DNA of 64,000 nt from assembly GCA_050954285.1 (NCBI GenBank), contig JBPBPL010000012.1:62001-126000 (forward strand). Reading direction: 5' to 3'. Under the pieces are notes generated by a model. That model was given only the letters and a program-made list of their open reading frames with translations, did no database searches and was not told the DNA's origin. The translations under genes were made by a program, and so were the position numbers. Position 1 is the stretch's first letter, and the number at the start of each line of letters is the position of its first letter. The stretch comes from Mucilaginibacter_A sp050954285 (lineage in GTDB: Bacteria; Bacteroidota; Bacteroidia; Sphingobacteriales; Sphingobacteriaceae). Shown one piece after another: positions 43,583 to 54,642 of this stretch.

Positions 43583-43663
43583 TGGGGTGTATTTTAGCTA
43601 AAAAGTTATGTCGGCTATTATATTTACACCAAACCTTCCTGTAAAAAGGAAAAGAACCGATCA

Positions 43664-43809
43664 ATGAAAATAAAATATATTGTTATTCGCTACTGATATT
43701 ATTAATTGCTTACCTCGTTTATAACAAATATGATGGTGCTGCAAAAGAAAAAAAATAGAGCCAGCATCTGGAAAAGGCGGAAAAAAGCTAAATAAATCGG
43801 TTCCAGTGA
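43664..43809 (+). pseudogene. remnant of an RND efflux periplasmic adaptor (HlyD/AcrA-type) gene
   Basis: Starts with an intact ATG (MKIKYIV), then a frame change gives LLILLIAYLVYNKYDGAA followed by KEKK and a stop. Another frame change gives IEPASGKGGKKLNKSVPV. Together this reads as the signal-anchor and start of a membrane fusion protein. At least two frameshifts are present and everything after about residue 50 is missing. It runs straight into a fragment of the pump gene. Confidence 0.75.
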
Positions 43810-43920
43810 TCTTCCGCCAGATATTAAAGTAGAAGTGGTATTGGATAATACACGGTTTATCAACCAGTCCATCGAAGAAGCGAAGGAAACTTTGCTGATT
43901 TCGTTTGTGCTGGTGGTAAA
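43809..43920 (+). pseudogene. internal fragment of an RND inner-membrane pump (AcrB-type) gene
   Basis: In one frame: DLPPDIKVEVVLDNTRF then INQSIEEAKETLLISFVLVV. This corresponds to the region of AcrB-family pumps just before and into transmembrane helix 2 (near residues 290-345 of about 1050). Both ends are cut at deletion joints, upstream into the adaptor remnant and downstream into the outer-membrane factor. Confidence 0.75.
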
Positions 43921-44964
43921 CAATATCCCTAAACTACACAACTCCAGCAATACTTACGGACCCAACATCAACTGGACCATTTTTATGGATTTGCTATGTT
44001 TGCTAATTATGATCAGCTTAAAACCCTAAATAAATTAGGCGAGGTACAGGAGCGGGACACAATACAAAGCACGTTGGCTTCTGTTATTTCTACTTATTAC
44101 AACCTGATTAACCAGAACCAGCAAATTATATCATTAAAAGGAGCAATCGGTATTTCGCGCCTGCAATTGCGGTATGCTTCGGATAAATATGGCGTTGGCC
44201 GGGCTTCCAAATTGGATGTGCTGAATGCGCAGGTAAATTTCAATACAGATACGGCTAATTATCTGGTACAGATCCAGCAATTCAAAACCAATAAGATTAC
44301 TTTAAACCGTTTGCTGGTACGCAATCTCACCGAAAATTTCTCCGTTCCTGATACCATTCAAAATCAAAACCAGCTGGTTTTGGCTGACATTATTAACAAA
44401 GTCCAAACTGCAAATCCAACGATTTTGATTTCTCAAATTAATAAACAGCTGGCTGAAATATCGCTCCGGCAAATACGTTCTACACGATATCCGGTACTTG
44501 GCGTTAATTCTGGTTACAATTTTAGCAACAGTACAACACCGGCGGGTTTTACCAGAACGCAAAATACTAAAGGGTTAAATTATGGATTAACCGCGAGTGT
44601 GAATATATTTGATGGCTTTAACCAATCACGCAGGGAACGCGTGGCCAAATTGCAAATTAACGGTACCAATATACAGCTTAGCCAAGTGCAGCAGCAGATA
44701 GAAGCACAGGTTAATGCTCTGTATATTAATTATTTATCAGGATTAGATTTGATCCGCTTAGAACAGTCAAACGTAGAAATTGCCAGAAAGAATCTGGGAA
44801 TTTCTTTAGAAAAGTATAGGTTGGGTAACATTACGCCGTTGGAAGTACGGGAAGCACAAAGGAATTATCTGGATGCGCAAACCCGTTTTTTTAATGATCA
44901 ATACCAAACTAAACTGGCAGAGGTGAGTTTGAAAGAAATTACTGGCACGATTAGTTTAGACTGA
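43918..44964 (+). pseudogene. N-terminally truncated, frameshifted TolC-type outer-membrane factor
   Basis: The first part, NNIPKLHNSSNTYGPNINWTIF, is in the pump frame. A one-base deletion near 43982 shifts the frame, and the rest (43996-44964, 322 codons) reads as the second half of a TolC family protein: MFANYDQLKTLNKLGE, the coiled-coil heptads, NFSNSTTPAGFTRTQ strand region, and YRLGNITPLEVREAQRNYLDAQTRF. The signal peptide and the first half are absent, so it cannot be exported as a working channel even if translated from 43996. Confidence 0.8.
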
Positions 44965-45024
44965 GTTTGTAATATTTGGAATTATTATTGCACAGTATGT
45001 ATGTATTAAAATAAAGTTAAACCT

Positions 45025-45411
45025 ATGTCAAAAGCCAAATATCAATTGTGTTTGTTGATTGATGATAATTACATCGATAACATGATCAATCGAAAAATTA
45101 TCGAGAATGAGTTTTTTGCCAATAAAGTAATTGTAAAAGAATCAGCAGAAGAAGCATTGGAAGAATTAAAAAACGGCCAGTATCAACCTGATGTTATTTT
45201 TTTAGATGTACGGATGCCGCAAATGAATGCCTTTGAATTTTTGAGAGAATACGAAAAATTAAAATTGGATAGCGACAGTGCTCCAATGATTTATATTTTA
45301 ACATCATCTTTAGACCCATTTGATCATCGTAAAGTGATGGAAAGCCGTTATGTAACCCAGTTTTTATATAAACCGCTCACACATAAAAAGTTGGAAGAAA
45401 TTAATTTATGA
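45025..45411 (+). CDS. single-domain response regulator
   Basis: Receiver domain alone, 128 residues: acidic pair D13-D14 (LIDDNYIDNMINR), phosphoacceptor D61 in IFLDVRMPQMN, Thr/Ser switch in ILTSSLDP and Lys in LYKPLTHKKL. No output domain. The DDNYIDNMINRKIIE start is typical of Bacteroidota stand-alone receivers of phosphorelays. The stop overlaps the next ATG (ATGA), so the two are coupled. Confidence 0.9.
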   Translation: MSKAKYQLCLLIDDNYIDNMINRKIIENEFFANKVIVKESAEEALEELKNGQYQPDVIFLDVRMPQMNAFEFLREYEKLKLDSDSAPMIYILTSSLDPFDHRKVMESRYVTQFLYKPLTHKKLEEINL

Positions 45412-46253
45412 TTTTAGTTGCAGATAGCGGCTCCACTAAAACAGATTGGATATTAGCAGCACCAGGCCAGCCCGATCTCGAATTTAAAACCGCAGGTATC
45501 AACCCGTTTTTTTTATCAGACAAAGAGATTTTTAAACTTATAAATAAACAGGAAAGCCTGATTGCCGAGGCCGAGAAAGTAACCGAAGTTTATTTTTTCG
45601 GTGCTGGTTGTTCAAGCCCGGATAAGCGGGAAGTGGTTTCCAATGCGCTCAGCCAGATATTTAAACAAGCTTTTATTAGCGTAGATAGCGATTTGCTTGG
45701 TTCAGCTTATGCCACCTGCGGCCAGGAAACGGGTTTGTGCTGCATCCTCGGTACTGGTTCTAACATTACCTTTTTTGACGGGGAAAATATTTTTGAAGGC
45801 AAACATGGTTTAGGTTATATTTTGGGTGATGAAGGTTCGGGCAGCAGCTTTGGTAAAAAACTGGTTACCGATTATTTGTATGGCAATATGCCAGATGCAG
45901 AACGTACTTTGTTTGCTCAAAAATTTGTGGTGGATAAAGAAACCATTATCAGCAATGTTTACCATAAGCCACGAGCTAACTTTTACCTGGCTTCTTTTGC
46001 TTCGTTTTTAAGTGAAATCAAAACAACAGATTATGGTAAAATGATAATTAAAAATGGTTTAACAACGTTTGTAGAAACTAACGTAATCAGTTATCAGGAT
46101 TACAAAACCTTAAAATGCCATTTTGTGGGTTCGATTGCCTGGAATTTGAAGGATGAATTGCAAGCAGTTTGCACTGTTTACGAGGTTAATGTAGGGAAGG
46201 TGATGAATCATCCGATCCACGATTTGACCAATTATCTCCTCAAAAGAGACTAA
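45408..46253 (+). CDS. BadF/BadG/BcrA/BcrD ATPase family protein (N-acetylglucosamine kinase-like)
   Basis: ASKHA-fold sugar kinase-like protein, 281 residues, cytoplasmic. The phosphate 1 motif ADSGSTKTDW is at residues 4-13, and the second phosphate loop GTGSNITFFDG (about 121-131) is followed by GLGYILGDEGSGSSFGKKL, as in GlcNAc kinases. It probably phosphorylates N-acetylglucosamine or another amino sugar recovered from cell-wall turnover. This is inferred from family. Confidence 0.88.
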   Translation: MILVADSGSTKTDWILAAPGQPDLEFKTAGINPFFLSDKEIFKLINKQESLIAEAEKVTEVYFFGAGCSSPDKREVVSNALSQIFKQAFISVDSDLLGSAYATCGQETGLCCILGTGSNITFFDGENIFEGKHGLGYILGDEGSGSSFGKKLVTDYLYGNMPDAERTLFAQKFVVDKETIISNVYHKPRANFYLASFASFLSEIKTTDYGKMIIKNGLTTFVETNVISYQDYKTLKCHFVGSIAWNLKDELQAVCTVYEVNVGKVMNHPIHDLTNYLLKRD

Positions 46254-46271
46254 TATTGCCTCCTCTAAAAT

Positions 46272-46478
46272 TCAGGATTTTGCAGTTTGGTGTGCAGCAG
46301 TAATTTTTTTTATCGATAAAAGAAGTATTGCAACCAACAGGAAAACTACTGGCCCGTCAATAGGGCAATCCACATCCGGGTCTCCGCACGGTACGCCTTG
46401 TGCTTTTAACTGTACAGTATTGATCAGCAATAATAAAATTACTGAAAGAATTACTGTACAGATTTTTTTAAATTTCAT
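46272..46478 (-). CDS. small secreted/membrane protein, PIDGP-type
   Basis: A 68-residue protein from the ATG at 46476-46478: a hydrophobic N-terminal segment ending QLKAQ, a short Cys-containing stretch CGDPDVDCPIDGP, and a second hydrophobic segment. Small Bacteroidota proteins with a CP-x-x-PIDGG/L-like motif are common and uncharacterised. The second hydrophobic segment is partly encoded by a copy of the dispersed repeat (46317-46328, residues ILLLSI). Confidence 0.65.
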   Translation of the reverse strand: MKFKKICTVILSVILLLLINTVQLKAQGVPCGDPDVDCPIDGPVVFLLVAILLLSIKKITAAHQTAKS

Positions 46479-46512
46479 TGCTAACAAATTTAAAGAAATA
46501 ATCTAATATCTA

Positions 46513-46535
46513 ATGCTTCTTTTATCAGATAAACT
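46513..46535 (+). repeat. dispersed repeat half-unit, TC variant
   Basis: Core 46513-46524, tail ATAAACTTGG; between the small membrane protein gene and the T9SS protein gene. Confidence 0.82.
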
Positions 46536-46561
46536 TGGTAATAATTAATTGATCCTGAGAA

Positions 46562-49441
46562 TTATAACTTAATAAATTTGGATTGCCCGATTACGTTTTG
46601 GTTGGCATCTTTTGCCTCAATAACGTAAACGCCAGGAATTAACGTGCTGACATCCAGCTGTGGCAAATTATTGTTCACAGATGCTTTCAGGATTACTTTT
46701 CCCGTCAGGCTGATGATACGAAGTTCTGCCGTGCCTTTTAAAACTTTTGGCATATTTACCTGAATGTAAGTTGTAGCCGGATTTGGATAAACAAAAAACG
46801 TATTGGTATCAGCAGCTTTAAAACCTATATGAACCAAATCAGAATAATCAACTTCATTTTCCAAAACCGTTTGTTTCAGGCGATAAGTAAGCTGCCCGTT
46901 ATCAACGCTGGCATCAGTAAAAGAATAAGCACCGCTACTGTTTGAAGCAAGTGTGCCGATATCAGTATAAGTTTTACCGCCATCGGTACTTTTTTGTATG
47001 GTAAAAACAGTATACGCTGCTTCATTTTTAGTTGTCCAATTTAGTACAATGCTGCGGTTACTAATTTTGCCGACAAAGCTAAGCAGTTTATAAGCGCCCT
47101 GCGGATCAAGTTTAAACACCAGTTCTAATCGGTTTCCTCCTTTAGAAGAAGTATCTGCCCGGTTAATGGTAAAATTATAAGCATTGTTGAGGCTGAGCTG
47201 AAGCGAATCTTTTTGGTAATGATCGATAACATAAACATTATATTTTGGGGCGATGTTAGTCATGTCCGTTATATGTAACTGTTGATTAACGGTTGAGGTA
47301 GCATCAACATAAAGCTTAATCCGCATATTTTGATCCACGTTTGGTAACTTATTAATCGCTAAACGGGTGTTATCCGCAGCATAACTGGACAGATAGACAT
47401 TTGGCGACATGCCATCCATATCGGCGCCATCTTCCTTATCAAATTTTGCCGACCAGCTTTTATTGAAAAATAGCCCAATTCCGTCATAATTAATACTGTC
47501 AGTTTTTAATTGCAGCATAATGTTTGAGCTGATACCGCCTGATAATATACCGATACCGCCACCTGTTGGCGTACCCATAATATTTGCAGGCAGGTTTAAA
47601 TCATCTTTTAAGCGGGCATTCATTAAAAGTACCGGCGATGTTGATGCCGTAAGCTGGGTAGAAACTTTGTTGCTCTCTGCAAAAGTAACACCGGCATTGG
47701 TAGAACCTACCGTATTACAACGTGCAAAAAACCCTTGCCCGCTGGCAATGTACCGGTTTGCACCGTTACCATCTGTAACTACCGAGCCATTGGTTGCACT
47801 GCCTTTGGTGTAGTAAGAAAACTGTTTGTTAATAGGGTTAAAAACATAAACCAATGTGCTGATGTCACTTCCAAAAGTAACCGCATCCAGATCGATAGTT
47901 GCAGCGTACGGGTTTCCAACCAGGTTAAAACCATCTGTCGCCTGATCGCCGGTTGCACCGCTTGTGCCATACCAGTTGGTGCGTTGTAAATTGGCAACTG
48001 GTGCATAAGAGGAGTTGTATTTGTAATAATAAGCAGTTTGCGTAGCAGAACCCGGGCTTTCTTTAGCGTAAGGGCTGCTCACCGTGAAATTGTTAATATT
48101 GTTCTGAGGGACATTCACCGTAATTGTTCCTTGATTGGGCACACCGGTAAAAACAACGGCATTATCTTCGGGCGTAGGGAAAGTTGGTCCTCTTAACTTT
48201 GTAGTTAAGCTGGTAGTGCGGTTTCCGCGGTTAAAAAACAAAAGGCCCGTGCCTACCGGAATGTTTTCTGTTAAGGAGTAAATTCCTTTATAATCACTAT
48301 CCTTGATTACCGTATTTGATGGAAACGGATCACCTTCACGATACATCCAAATAGAAGAATTATTGGTGTTGGACGGATCAAAACTACTGCCTGGCGTAGT
48401 GCTGATGGTGGAAACAGGGTTTGGGCCGGTAATCGGTGTATTATTCAGAATGGTAGTAATATTGTAAAACCCGGTTGATGTATAAACAGGGGAGGAGATT
48501 AACCGGTAGCTACGGCCATAACTTCCGGTAACAAACCGTTGCACATTGGCGTTTCCGGTGATATTTGCAGTACCTGTTAAGGCTGCAATACTTGCTGTAG
48601 CAGTTGCTGTAGATAGCAGAGTTAAATATCCACCTGTTTGCAATGTACATTTATTGGCAACAGTCAAAATTCCTGCTACAGTAGCTGTTCCGTTTATGGG
48701 AGCTGTTTTAGTAGTACCATCATAAGAAGTGATATTTAAATTTTTGTAATTTAATGCACCCACCATTAATGAACTGGCTGTAGTACCAGTTGAATTGTTG
48801 GTACTGTTATAACCGGAACCGTTATAAGTCCAGTCTCCGGTTACGGTATAACCTGTTGCAGAGTTTGTATAGTCATCACCAATAGTAACAGGAATACTGC
48901 CTGAGCTAAGGGATGTACTGCCCGAAAAAATTTTACCAATATTTATGGCAGAAATATTGGAATAAGTAACAGAACTGCTAAGACTAAAATTATTAACAGT
49001 TTTAACCGCAAACGGCGAAGAAGACGGCGCGCTAAAAGTTTTACTTGAACCAGAACAAATTAAATTAAAAAAACTTGTTGAAGCCGTTCCGCCGATAGTT
49101 TGTGCAACTGAAGTATTATTGAAAATTACAGTAAAACCATAACCCGAAATAGCTGCATTTGAGGCATTATTTGTCCAGTTGCCGCCAACTGTAATAGAAG
49201 TAGTTGTGCTACCATCAGCAGAAACATCATAACCAATATTACTACAAGTTATTAACCCGCCGGATTGGTTTAAATAATTTGCTGTGGAACCATTTAAGTT
49301 GATAAAAACTTGGGTTGATGATAGTCCGCCGTTTGCTACAATGTTCGCACCATTATTAATTAAACCTTGTGCCAAAGAAAAGGCAGGTAAAAACAGTATC
49401 AGCAGAAAAAAAAAATTGAATTTAAGTTTTTGTAACTTCAT
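46562..49441 (-). CDS. surface protein with T9SS type A sorting domain
   Basis: Exported protein of 959 residues. A signal peptide (about 1-25, ending SLAQ) is followed by a long beta-helix-like Ser/Thr/Asn/Gly-rich passenger and a fibronectin-like module (SNRSIVLNWTTKNEAAYTVF, near 795-815). The C-terminal type A sorting domain (about 880-959) has FFVYPNPATTYIQV, then ISLTGKV and DVSTLIPGVYVIEA. The protein should be exported by type IX secretion and anchored or released. It is a paralogue of the protein at 55704-58886 (shared FFVYPNP, SYRLLSSPVY and NLVGNPYA blocks). A repeat core encodes LILFLP in the signal peptide. Confidence 0.88.
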   Translation of the reverse strand: MKLQKLKFNFFFLLILFLPAFSLAQGLINNGANIVANGGLSSTQVFINLNGSTANYLNQSGGLITCSNIGYDVSADGSTTTSITVGGNWTNNASNAAISGYGFTVIFNNTSVAQTIGGTASTSFFNLICSGSSKTFSAPSSSPFAVKTVNNFSLSSSVTYSNISAINIGKIFSGSTSLSSGSIPVTIGDDYTNSATGYTVTGDWTYNGSGYNSTNNSTGTTASSLMVGALNYKNLNITSYDGTTKTAPINGTATVAGILTVANKCTLQTGGYLTLLSTATATASIAALTGTANITGNANVQRFVTGSYGRSYRLISSPVYTSTGFYNITTILNNTPITGPNPVSTISTTPGSSFDPSNTNNSSIWMYREGDPFPSNTVIKDSDYKGIYSLTENIPVGTGLLFFNRGNRTTSLTTKLRGPTFPTPEDNAVVFTGVPNQGTITVNVPQNNINNFTVSSPYAKESPGSATQTAYYYKYNSSYAPVANLQRTNWYGTSGATGDQATDGFNLVGNPYAATIDLDAVTFGSDISTLVYVFNPINKQFSYYTKGSATNGSVVTDGNGANRYIASGQGFFARCNTVGSTNAGVTFAESNKVSTQLTASTSPVLLMNARLKDDLNLPANIMGTPTGGGIGILSGGISSNIMLQLKTDSINYDGIGLFFNKSWSAKFDKEDGADMDGMSPNVYLSSYAADNTRLAINKLPNVDQNMRIKLYVDATSTVNQQLHITDMTNIAPKYNVYVIDHYQKDSLQLSLNNAYNFTINRADTSSKGGNRLELVFKLDPQGAYKLLSFVGKISNRSIVLNWTTKNEAAYTVFTIQKSTDGGKTYTDIGTLASNSSGAYSFTDASVDNGQLTYRLKQTVLENEVDYSDLVHIGFKAADTNTFFVYPNPATTYIQVNMPKVLKGTAELRIISLTGKVILKASVNNNLPQLDVSTLIPGVYVIEAKDANQNVIGQSKFIKL

Positions 49442-49462
49442 ATTGATACTCTTTTTATCGGG
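49441..49462 (+). repeat. decayed dispersed repeat in the intergenic gap
   Basis: ATACTCTTTTTATCGGG differs from the core by one inner base, with a GGTTATTTTTG tail; between the T9SS and tail-fibre genes. Confidence 0.6.
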
Positions 49463-52057
49463 TTATTTTTGAAGTTTCTGTACCTTTTTTTTCAAGTCAT
49501 CAATTTGTTTCTGCTGCTGCTTGATCGCGTTAATTAACACAGGAACCAGTTCTGCATAGTTCATACCCAGTTTTTCTTTTGCTTCATCACCGGTTACTAC
49601 TTCAGGCACTAATTTTCTAACATCCTGGGCAATCAAACCAATTCTCGGATCAGAATTTGGCTTTTCCTTCCAGTTGTAACTAACGGGTTGCAAGGCAAGT
49701 ACTTCTTTTAAACCATAATTTAAGTCTTTGATGTTGGTTTTTAGCCTTCTGTCAGAACTTTGAACGACGCCGTTTGTGGCATAAACTGTTGTCCATCGGT
49801 TGCTTGTTCCTCCGCCTAAACTGTAAGTATTATCAATAGTTGGTGCAACCACGCCGGCAACCGTTAATTTGTAGCCTGGTGTGGTTGTGCCGATGCCAAT
49901 GTTGCCACCATTCATAATAGTCATCCTGTTGTTACTTGATGTATAAAAGTCGATGCCATATTGGTTTGTTCCGCTTGTGCGTTTTGAGGATATGCCTTCT
50001 CCGGAAGTTGAACCTCCAAGTATTATTCCTGGAGAAAGTACGCCTGTATTGGAAACTGCATAATCAGGAAAGATCGAACCCTGGGATATTAAAGAAGTTG
50101 AAGCGTTTATACTTCCGGATACGTCTAATTTATAAGCCGGTGCGGTAGTACCTATACCAACGTTTCCAGTTCCATCTATGCGCATGCGTTCATTACTTGC
50201 AGCCGTTCCTCCGGTTAAAAAGCCTAGAATCTTGGCTGAGGTACTGGTTCCGATATAAAAATTTCCTCCCACACTACCTCCTGCATTATATAGATAAGCA
50301 TCATTTGCTGCCCCAAAGTTAAACGTTCCTTTGTTGCCGCTGCTGTTAATACCCATATCAACGTAGTTTACAGCATCTGTGCCGTTATCAGCCGAGGCTA
50401 CCACATCAGAACTGGCATTGTTACCTGAACTTAAATTCTGGATGTTTAATTGTAAGAAACTGTTAATTGTTCCTTTACCACTTATGACGTTGGTAGAGGA
50501 GGTTGTACTTGCATCAACCAAAAGCTTCTCAGGGTTTGAACTATTAAAATTTGCACTTCCAACGCCCATATTTCCTAAACTGTCTATTACAGCGCGTTGT
50601 ATGCTATTGGTTCTAAAATGTAAACCATTGTTATCGGTGGTACCTAAAAAGTTGGTTGCATAAGTTGTGCCGGCATTTCCGGTTGTAGACCAGCTTCCCG
50701 TAGGTGCAAAAGTGGATAAGGGTAGTTTTCTTACTAATCCGCTTGTGATGGTTAGCAAACTATCGGCAGTTGTATTGGTGCCGGTTACCACACCGCTTAA
50801 TGTTAACGGGTTGGCACCAAATACATGTAATTTGGTGGATGGTGTAGTTGTGCCGATGCCAACATTGCCGCCACTGGTAAAACGGGTGATTTCTGTATTA
50901 TTTGTTTTGACTACAAAATCCTTAGCATCTGTGGTACCAATAAAATTTGTACCGGCTGTTGTACCTGTATTACCAGTTGCCAACCAGGCGTAAGTGCTGG
51001 CATTAAACCAGATAGGTGTGTTACCAGCACCGGTTGATACTAAAAAATAGCCAGCTGTACCAGGATCATTATTGGGCATTAGTGAACCGCTGAATTTTAG
51101 GTTGCCTGTAATATCCAGCACTTGCGTGGGGGCAATATTACCTAAACCTATGTAACCGGTAGTACCATCAATATGCAGTCGCTCGTTATTTGCAGCTGTA
51201 CTTGTTCCGATGGTACTGCCGCCTGTTAATAAACCCAGGTTCTTACCAGTTGTGCTGGTGCCGATGTAAAGGTTTCCTCCTGCAGTACTGCTGGAACTTC
51301 CTCCGGCACTATACAGATAAGAATCATTTGCTCCTCCAAAATAATTAGCTGTATTGGCACTGCTATTGGTACCCATATCCACATAATTAATAGATTCTGT
51401 TCCATTGTCTGCAGTAGCTACTACATCAGAACTTGCAGCCGTTCCAGCATTTAAATTCTGAATGTTTAATTGCAGATAGTTATTTAAATTACCTTTTCCG
51501 CTGATAACATTAAAGGATGTAGTTGTTCCGGCATCAACCAAAAATTTTTCTCTCGTTGATGAAAATGTGGGCGATAAGCCAACGGCTACACTACCCAAAC
51601 TATCTAACCATAAACGATGCGTTCCATTGGTTTTAAAATGTAAACCATAATTATCTGTGGTGCCTAAAAAATTTGTTGGATAGCTGGTTCCGGAGTTTCC
51701 AATAATAGACCAAAAACCGGCTGCTTGTGCGCTGGTTGTTAGCATTACCCAGGCAGAACCGTTATAATAATAATAACCCGGAATAACGTTATATGGTGAT
51801 GCACCTGCTGTAGCCGTATTGTAAACTAAAAGCGAAGTTGCGGGAGAAGAGATTGGCCCGGTAGCGTTGGTAGCCGTTAGTGCTACTCGCGGAATCAGCA
51901 AGCCTTTACTGGTATAACTTACATCCAAAGCTGCCGAAGCATCAGGCGTGAAAGAGCTTACCGAACTAATACCCACATTTTGGGCGAAAGTGTTTCTGGT
52001 AAATAAAATAAAAACCAGGAAGGCAAAACCTTTATAGAGGTAAGAGTTAATTTTCAT
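49463..52057 (-). CDS. tail fibre domain (S74 chaperone) surface protein
   Basis: Protein of 864 residues with a signal peptide (about 1-26), long Gly/Asn/Thr-rich fibre-like repeats with NVGIGTTTP-type turns, and a C-terminal intramolecular chaperone domain of the peptidase S74 family (about 767-864: SSDRRLKTNIKDL, PVSYNWKEKPNSDPRIGLIAQDV, then a final coiled coil). In phage fibres this domain trimerises the stalk and cleaves itself off at the Ser before Asp (here SSD). An internal duplication is clear: residues about 117-305 and 455-640 share TNFLGTTDN.GLHF, LVDA.TT and QLNIQNL blocks. It is not a phage gene, since no phage neighbours exist. Confidence 0.87.
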   Translation of the reverse strand: MKINSYLYKGFAFLVFILFTRNTFAQNVGISSVSSFTPDASAALDVSYTSKGLLIPRVALTATNATGPISSPATSLLVYNTATAGASPYNVIPGYYYYNGSAWVMLTTSAQAAGFWSIIGNSGTSYPTNFLGTTDNYGLHFKTNGTHRLWLDSLGSVAVGLSPTFSSTREKFLVDAGTTTSFNVISGKGNLNNYLQLNIQNLNAGTAASSDVVATADNGTESINYVDMGTNSSANTANYFGGANDSYLYSAGGSSSSTAGGNLYIGTSTTGKNLGLLTGGSTIGTSTAANNERLHIDGTTGYIGLGNIAPTQVLDITGNLKFSGSLMPNNDPGTAGYFLVSTGAGNTPIWFNASTYAWLATGNTGTTAGTNFIGTTDAKDFVVKTNNTEITRFTSGGNVGIGTTTPSTKLHVFGANPLTLSGVVTGTNTTADSLLTITSGLVRKLPLSTFAPTGSWSTTGNAGTTYATNFLGTTDNNGLHFRTNSIQRAVIDSLGNMGVGSANFNSSNPEKLLVDASTTSSTNVISGKGTINSFLQLNIQNLSSGNNASSDVVASADNGTDAVNYVDMGINSSGNKGTFNFGAANDAYLYNAGGSVGGNFYIGTSTSAKILGFLTGGTAASNERMRIDGTGNVGIGTTAPAYKLDVSGSINASTSLISQGSIFPDYAVSNTGVLSPGIILGGSTSGEGISSKRTSGTNQYGIDFYTSSNNRMTIMNGGNIGIGTTTPGYKLTVAGVVAPTIDNTYSLGGGTSNRWTTVYATNGVVQSSDRRLKTNIKDLNYGLKEVLALQPVSYNWKEKPNSDPRIGLIAQDVRKLVPEVVTGDEAKEKLGMNYAELVPVLINAIKQQQKQIDDLKKKVQKLQK

Positions 52058-52134
52058 ATCAATAACTAATTCAGCTTTTTTACGATGTTGAAGCCAGATT
52101 TGTTATGGTATGAATTTGCAGGATTGTATTATCC

Positions 52135-52178
52135 ATGCTGTTTTTAAGGTATAAAAATTTATGCCCTAAAAACAGTAT
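52135..52178. repeat. palindromic dispersed repeat, GT variant
   Basis: Plus core 52135-52146, minus core 52167-52178, with TATAAAAATTTATG in the middle. Same tail-to-tail layout as the copy at 33406. Confidence 0.88.
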
Positions 52179-52182
52179 GCGT

Positions 52183-53985
<1,803 letters not shown>

Positions 53986-54000
53986 TTTGTATATTTATTA

Positions 54001-54642
54001 TTATTGCCCGATGCTGTTTTTAGCACCATTATTTTGCCATTCGTAGTTTATCCCAAGCACAAAATACCGGTCTTTCGTTTCCGGTTTAAAAACATAAAGA
54101 GGAAACGCCCAGCTTTTATACGTGGGTTTGATCAAAATTCCTCTTTCAAATGAGCCATTAATCTGGTATAATTTTGTTTGCTGTACAGAAACTCCGGCAG
54201 CAACTTTTTCAAATAGTTGATAAGTGAGATCAGACCAGCTGTAAACAAAGTTTTTGGTTCGATGCTGCATTGAAAACGTGTACTGAGATTGTGTGTTGAA
54301 ATTGAATTTTTGATAATCCATTTCTAAGTTTAAACCTGCCGAACCGCCGTTCATTTCCCCCAACACAATCCCTAAAATTGGGCTGGCAGAGTAAGAAACA
54401 GTAGCTTTTTTTTCAAAAGTTCTACCACCATACAACGCCATTGTATTCATGGCTTCGTAATTAAACCGGCCTTCTGCATACCATTTTTGGGGAGATTGAT
54501 AATATACAACTGGCACAAAAGCAAACGTGTGATAATTACCCATGTAGTAATACTGCTCTACGCCTGCGCGCAACTGTGCGTTTACGTTAAGCCACAACCC
54601 GCATAGGATCATTAACGGCAGCAGCCTTTTTTTCATTTTCAA
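54001..54642 (-). CDS. hypothetical outer-membrane beta-barrel-like protein
   Basis: Protein of 213 residues with a signal peptide (about 1-22, ending VNAQ). The rest alternates aromatic and polar residues (YYYMGNYHTF, KWYAEGRFNYEA, SQYTFSMQH, DRYFVLGINYEW), as in small outer-membrane barrels. No family recognised. It overlaps the 3' end of the upstream gene by 56 bases in a different frame and is followed 15 bases later by the hybrid kinase, so the three may form an operon. The C-terminus AKNSIGQ is encoded by a copy of the dispersed repeat (54011-54022). Confidence 0.72.
   Translation of the reverse strand: MKMKKRLLPLMILCGLWLNVNAQLRAGVEQYYYMGNYHTFAFVPVVYYQSPQKWYAEGRFNYEAMNTMALYGGRTFEKKATVSYSASPILGIVLGEMNGGSAGLNLEMDYQKFNFNTQSQYTFSMQHRTKNFVYSWSDLTYQLFEKVAAGVSVQQTKLYQINGSFERGILIKPTYKSWAFPLYVFKPETKDRYFVLGINYEWQNNGAKNSIGQ

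Noticed and set aside
43835..44029. Open frame of 64 codons as a separate gene
   Set aside because: It is the joined pump and outer-membrane-factor fragments of the collapsed efflux operon, ending at a frameshift.
49463..52057. Prophage remnant suggested by the tail-fibre domain
   Set aside because: The protein has a signal peptide and no phage structural, integrase or lysis genes are nearby; such proteins are common in Bacteroidota chromosomes.
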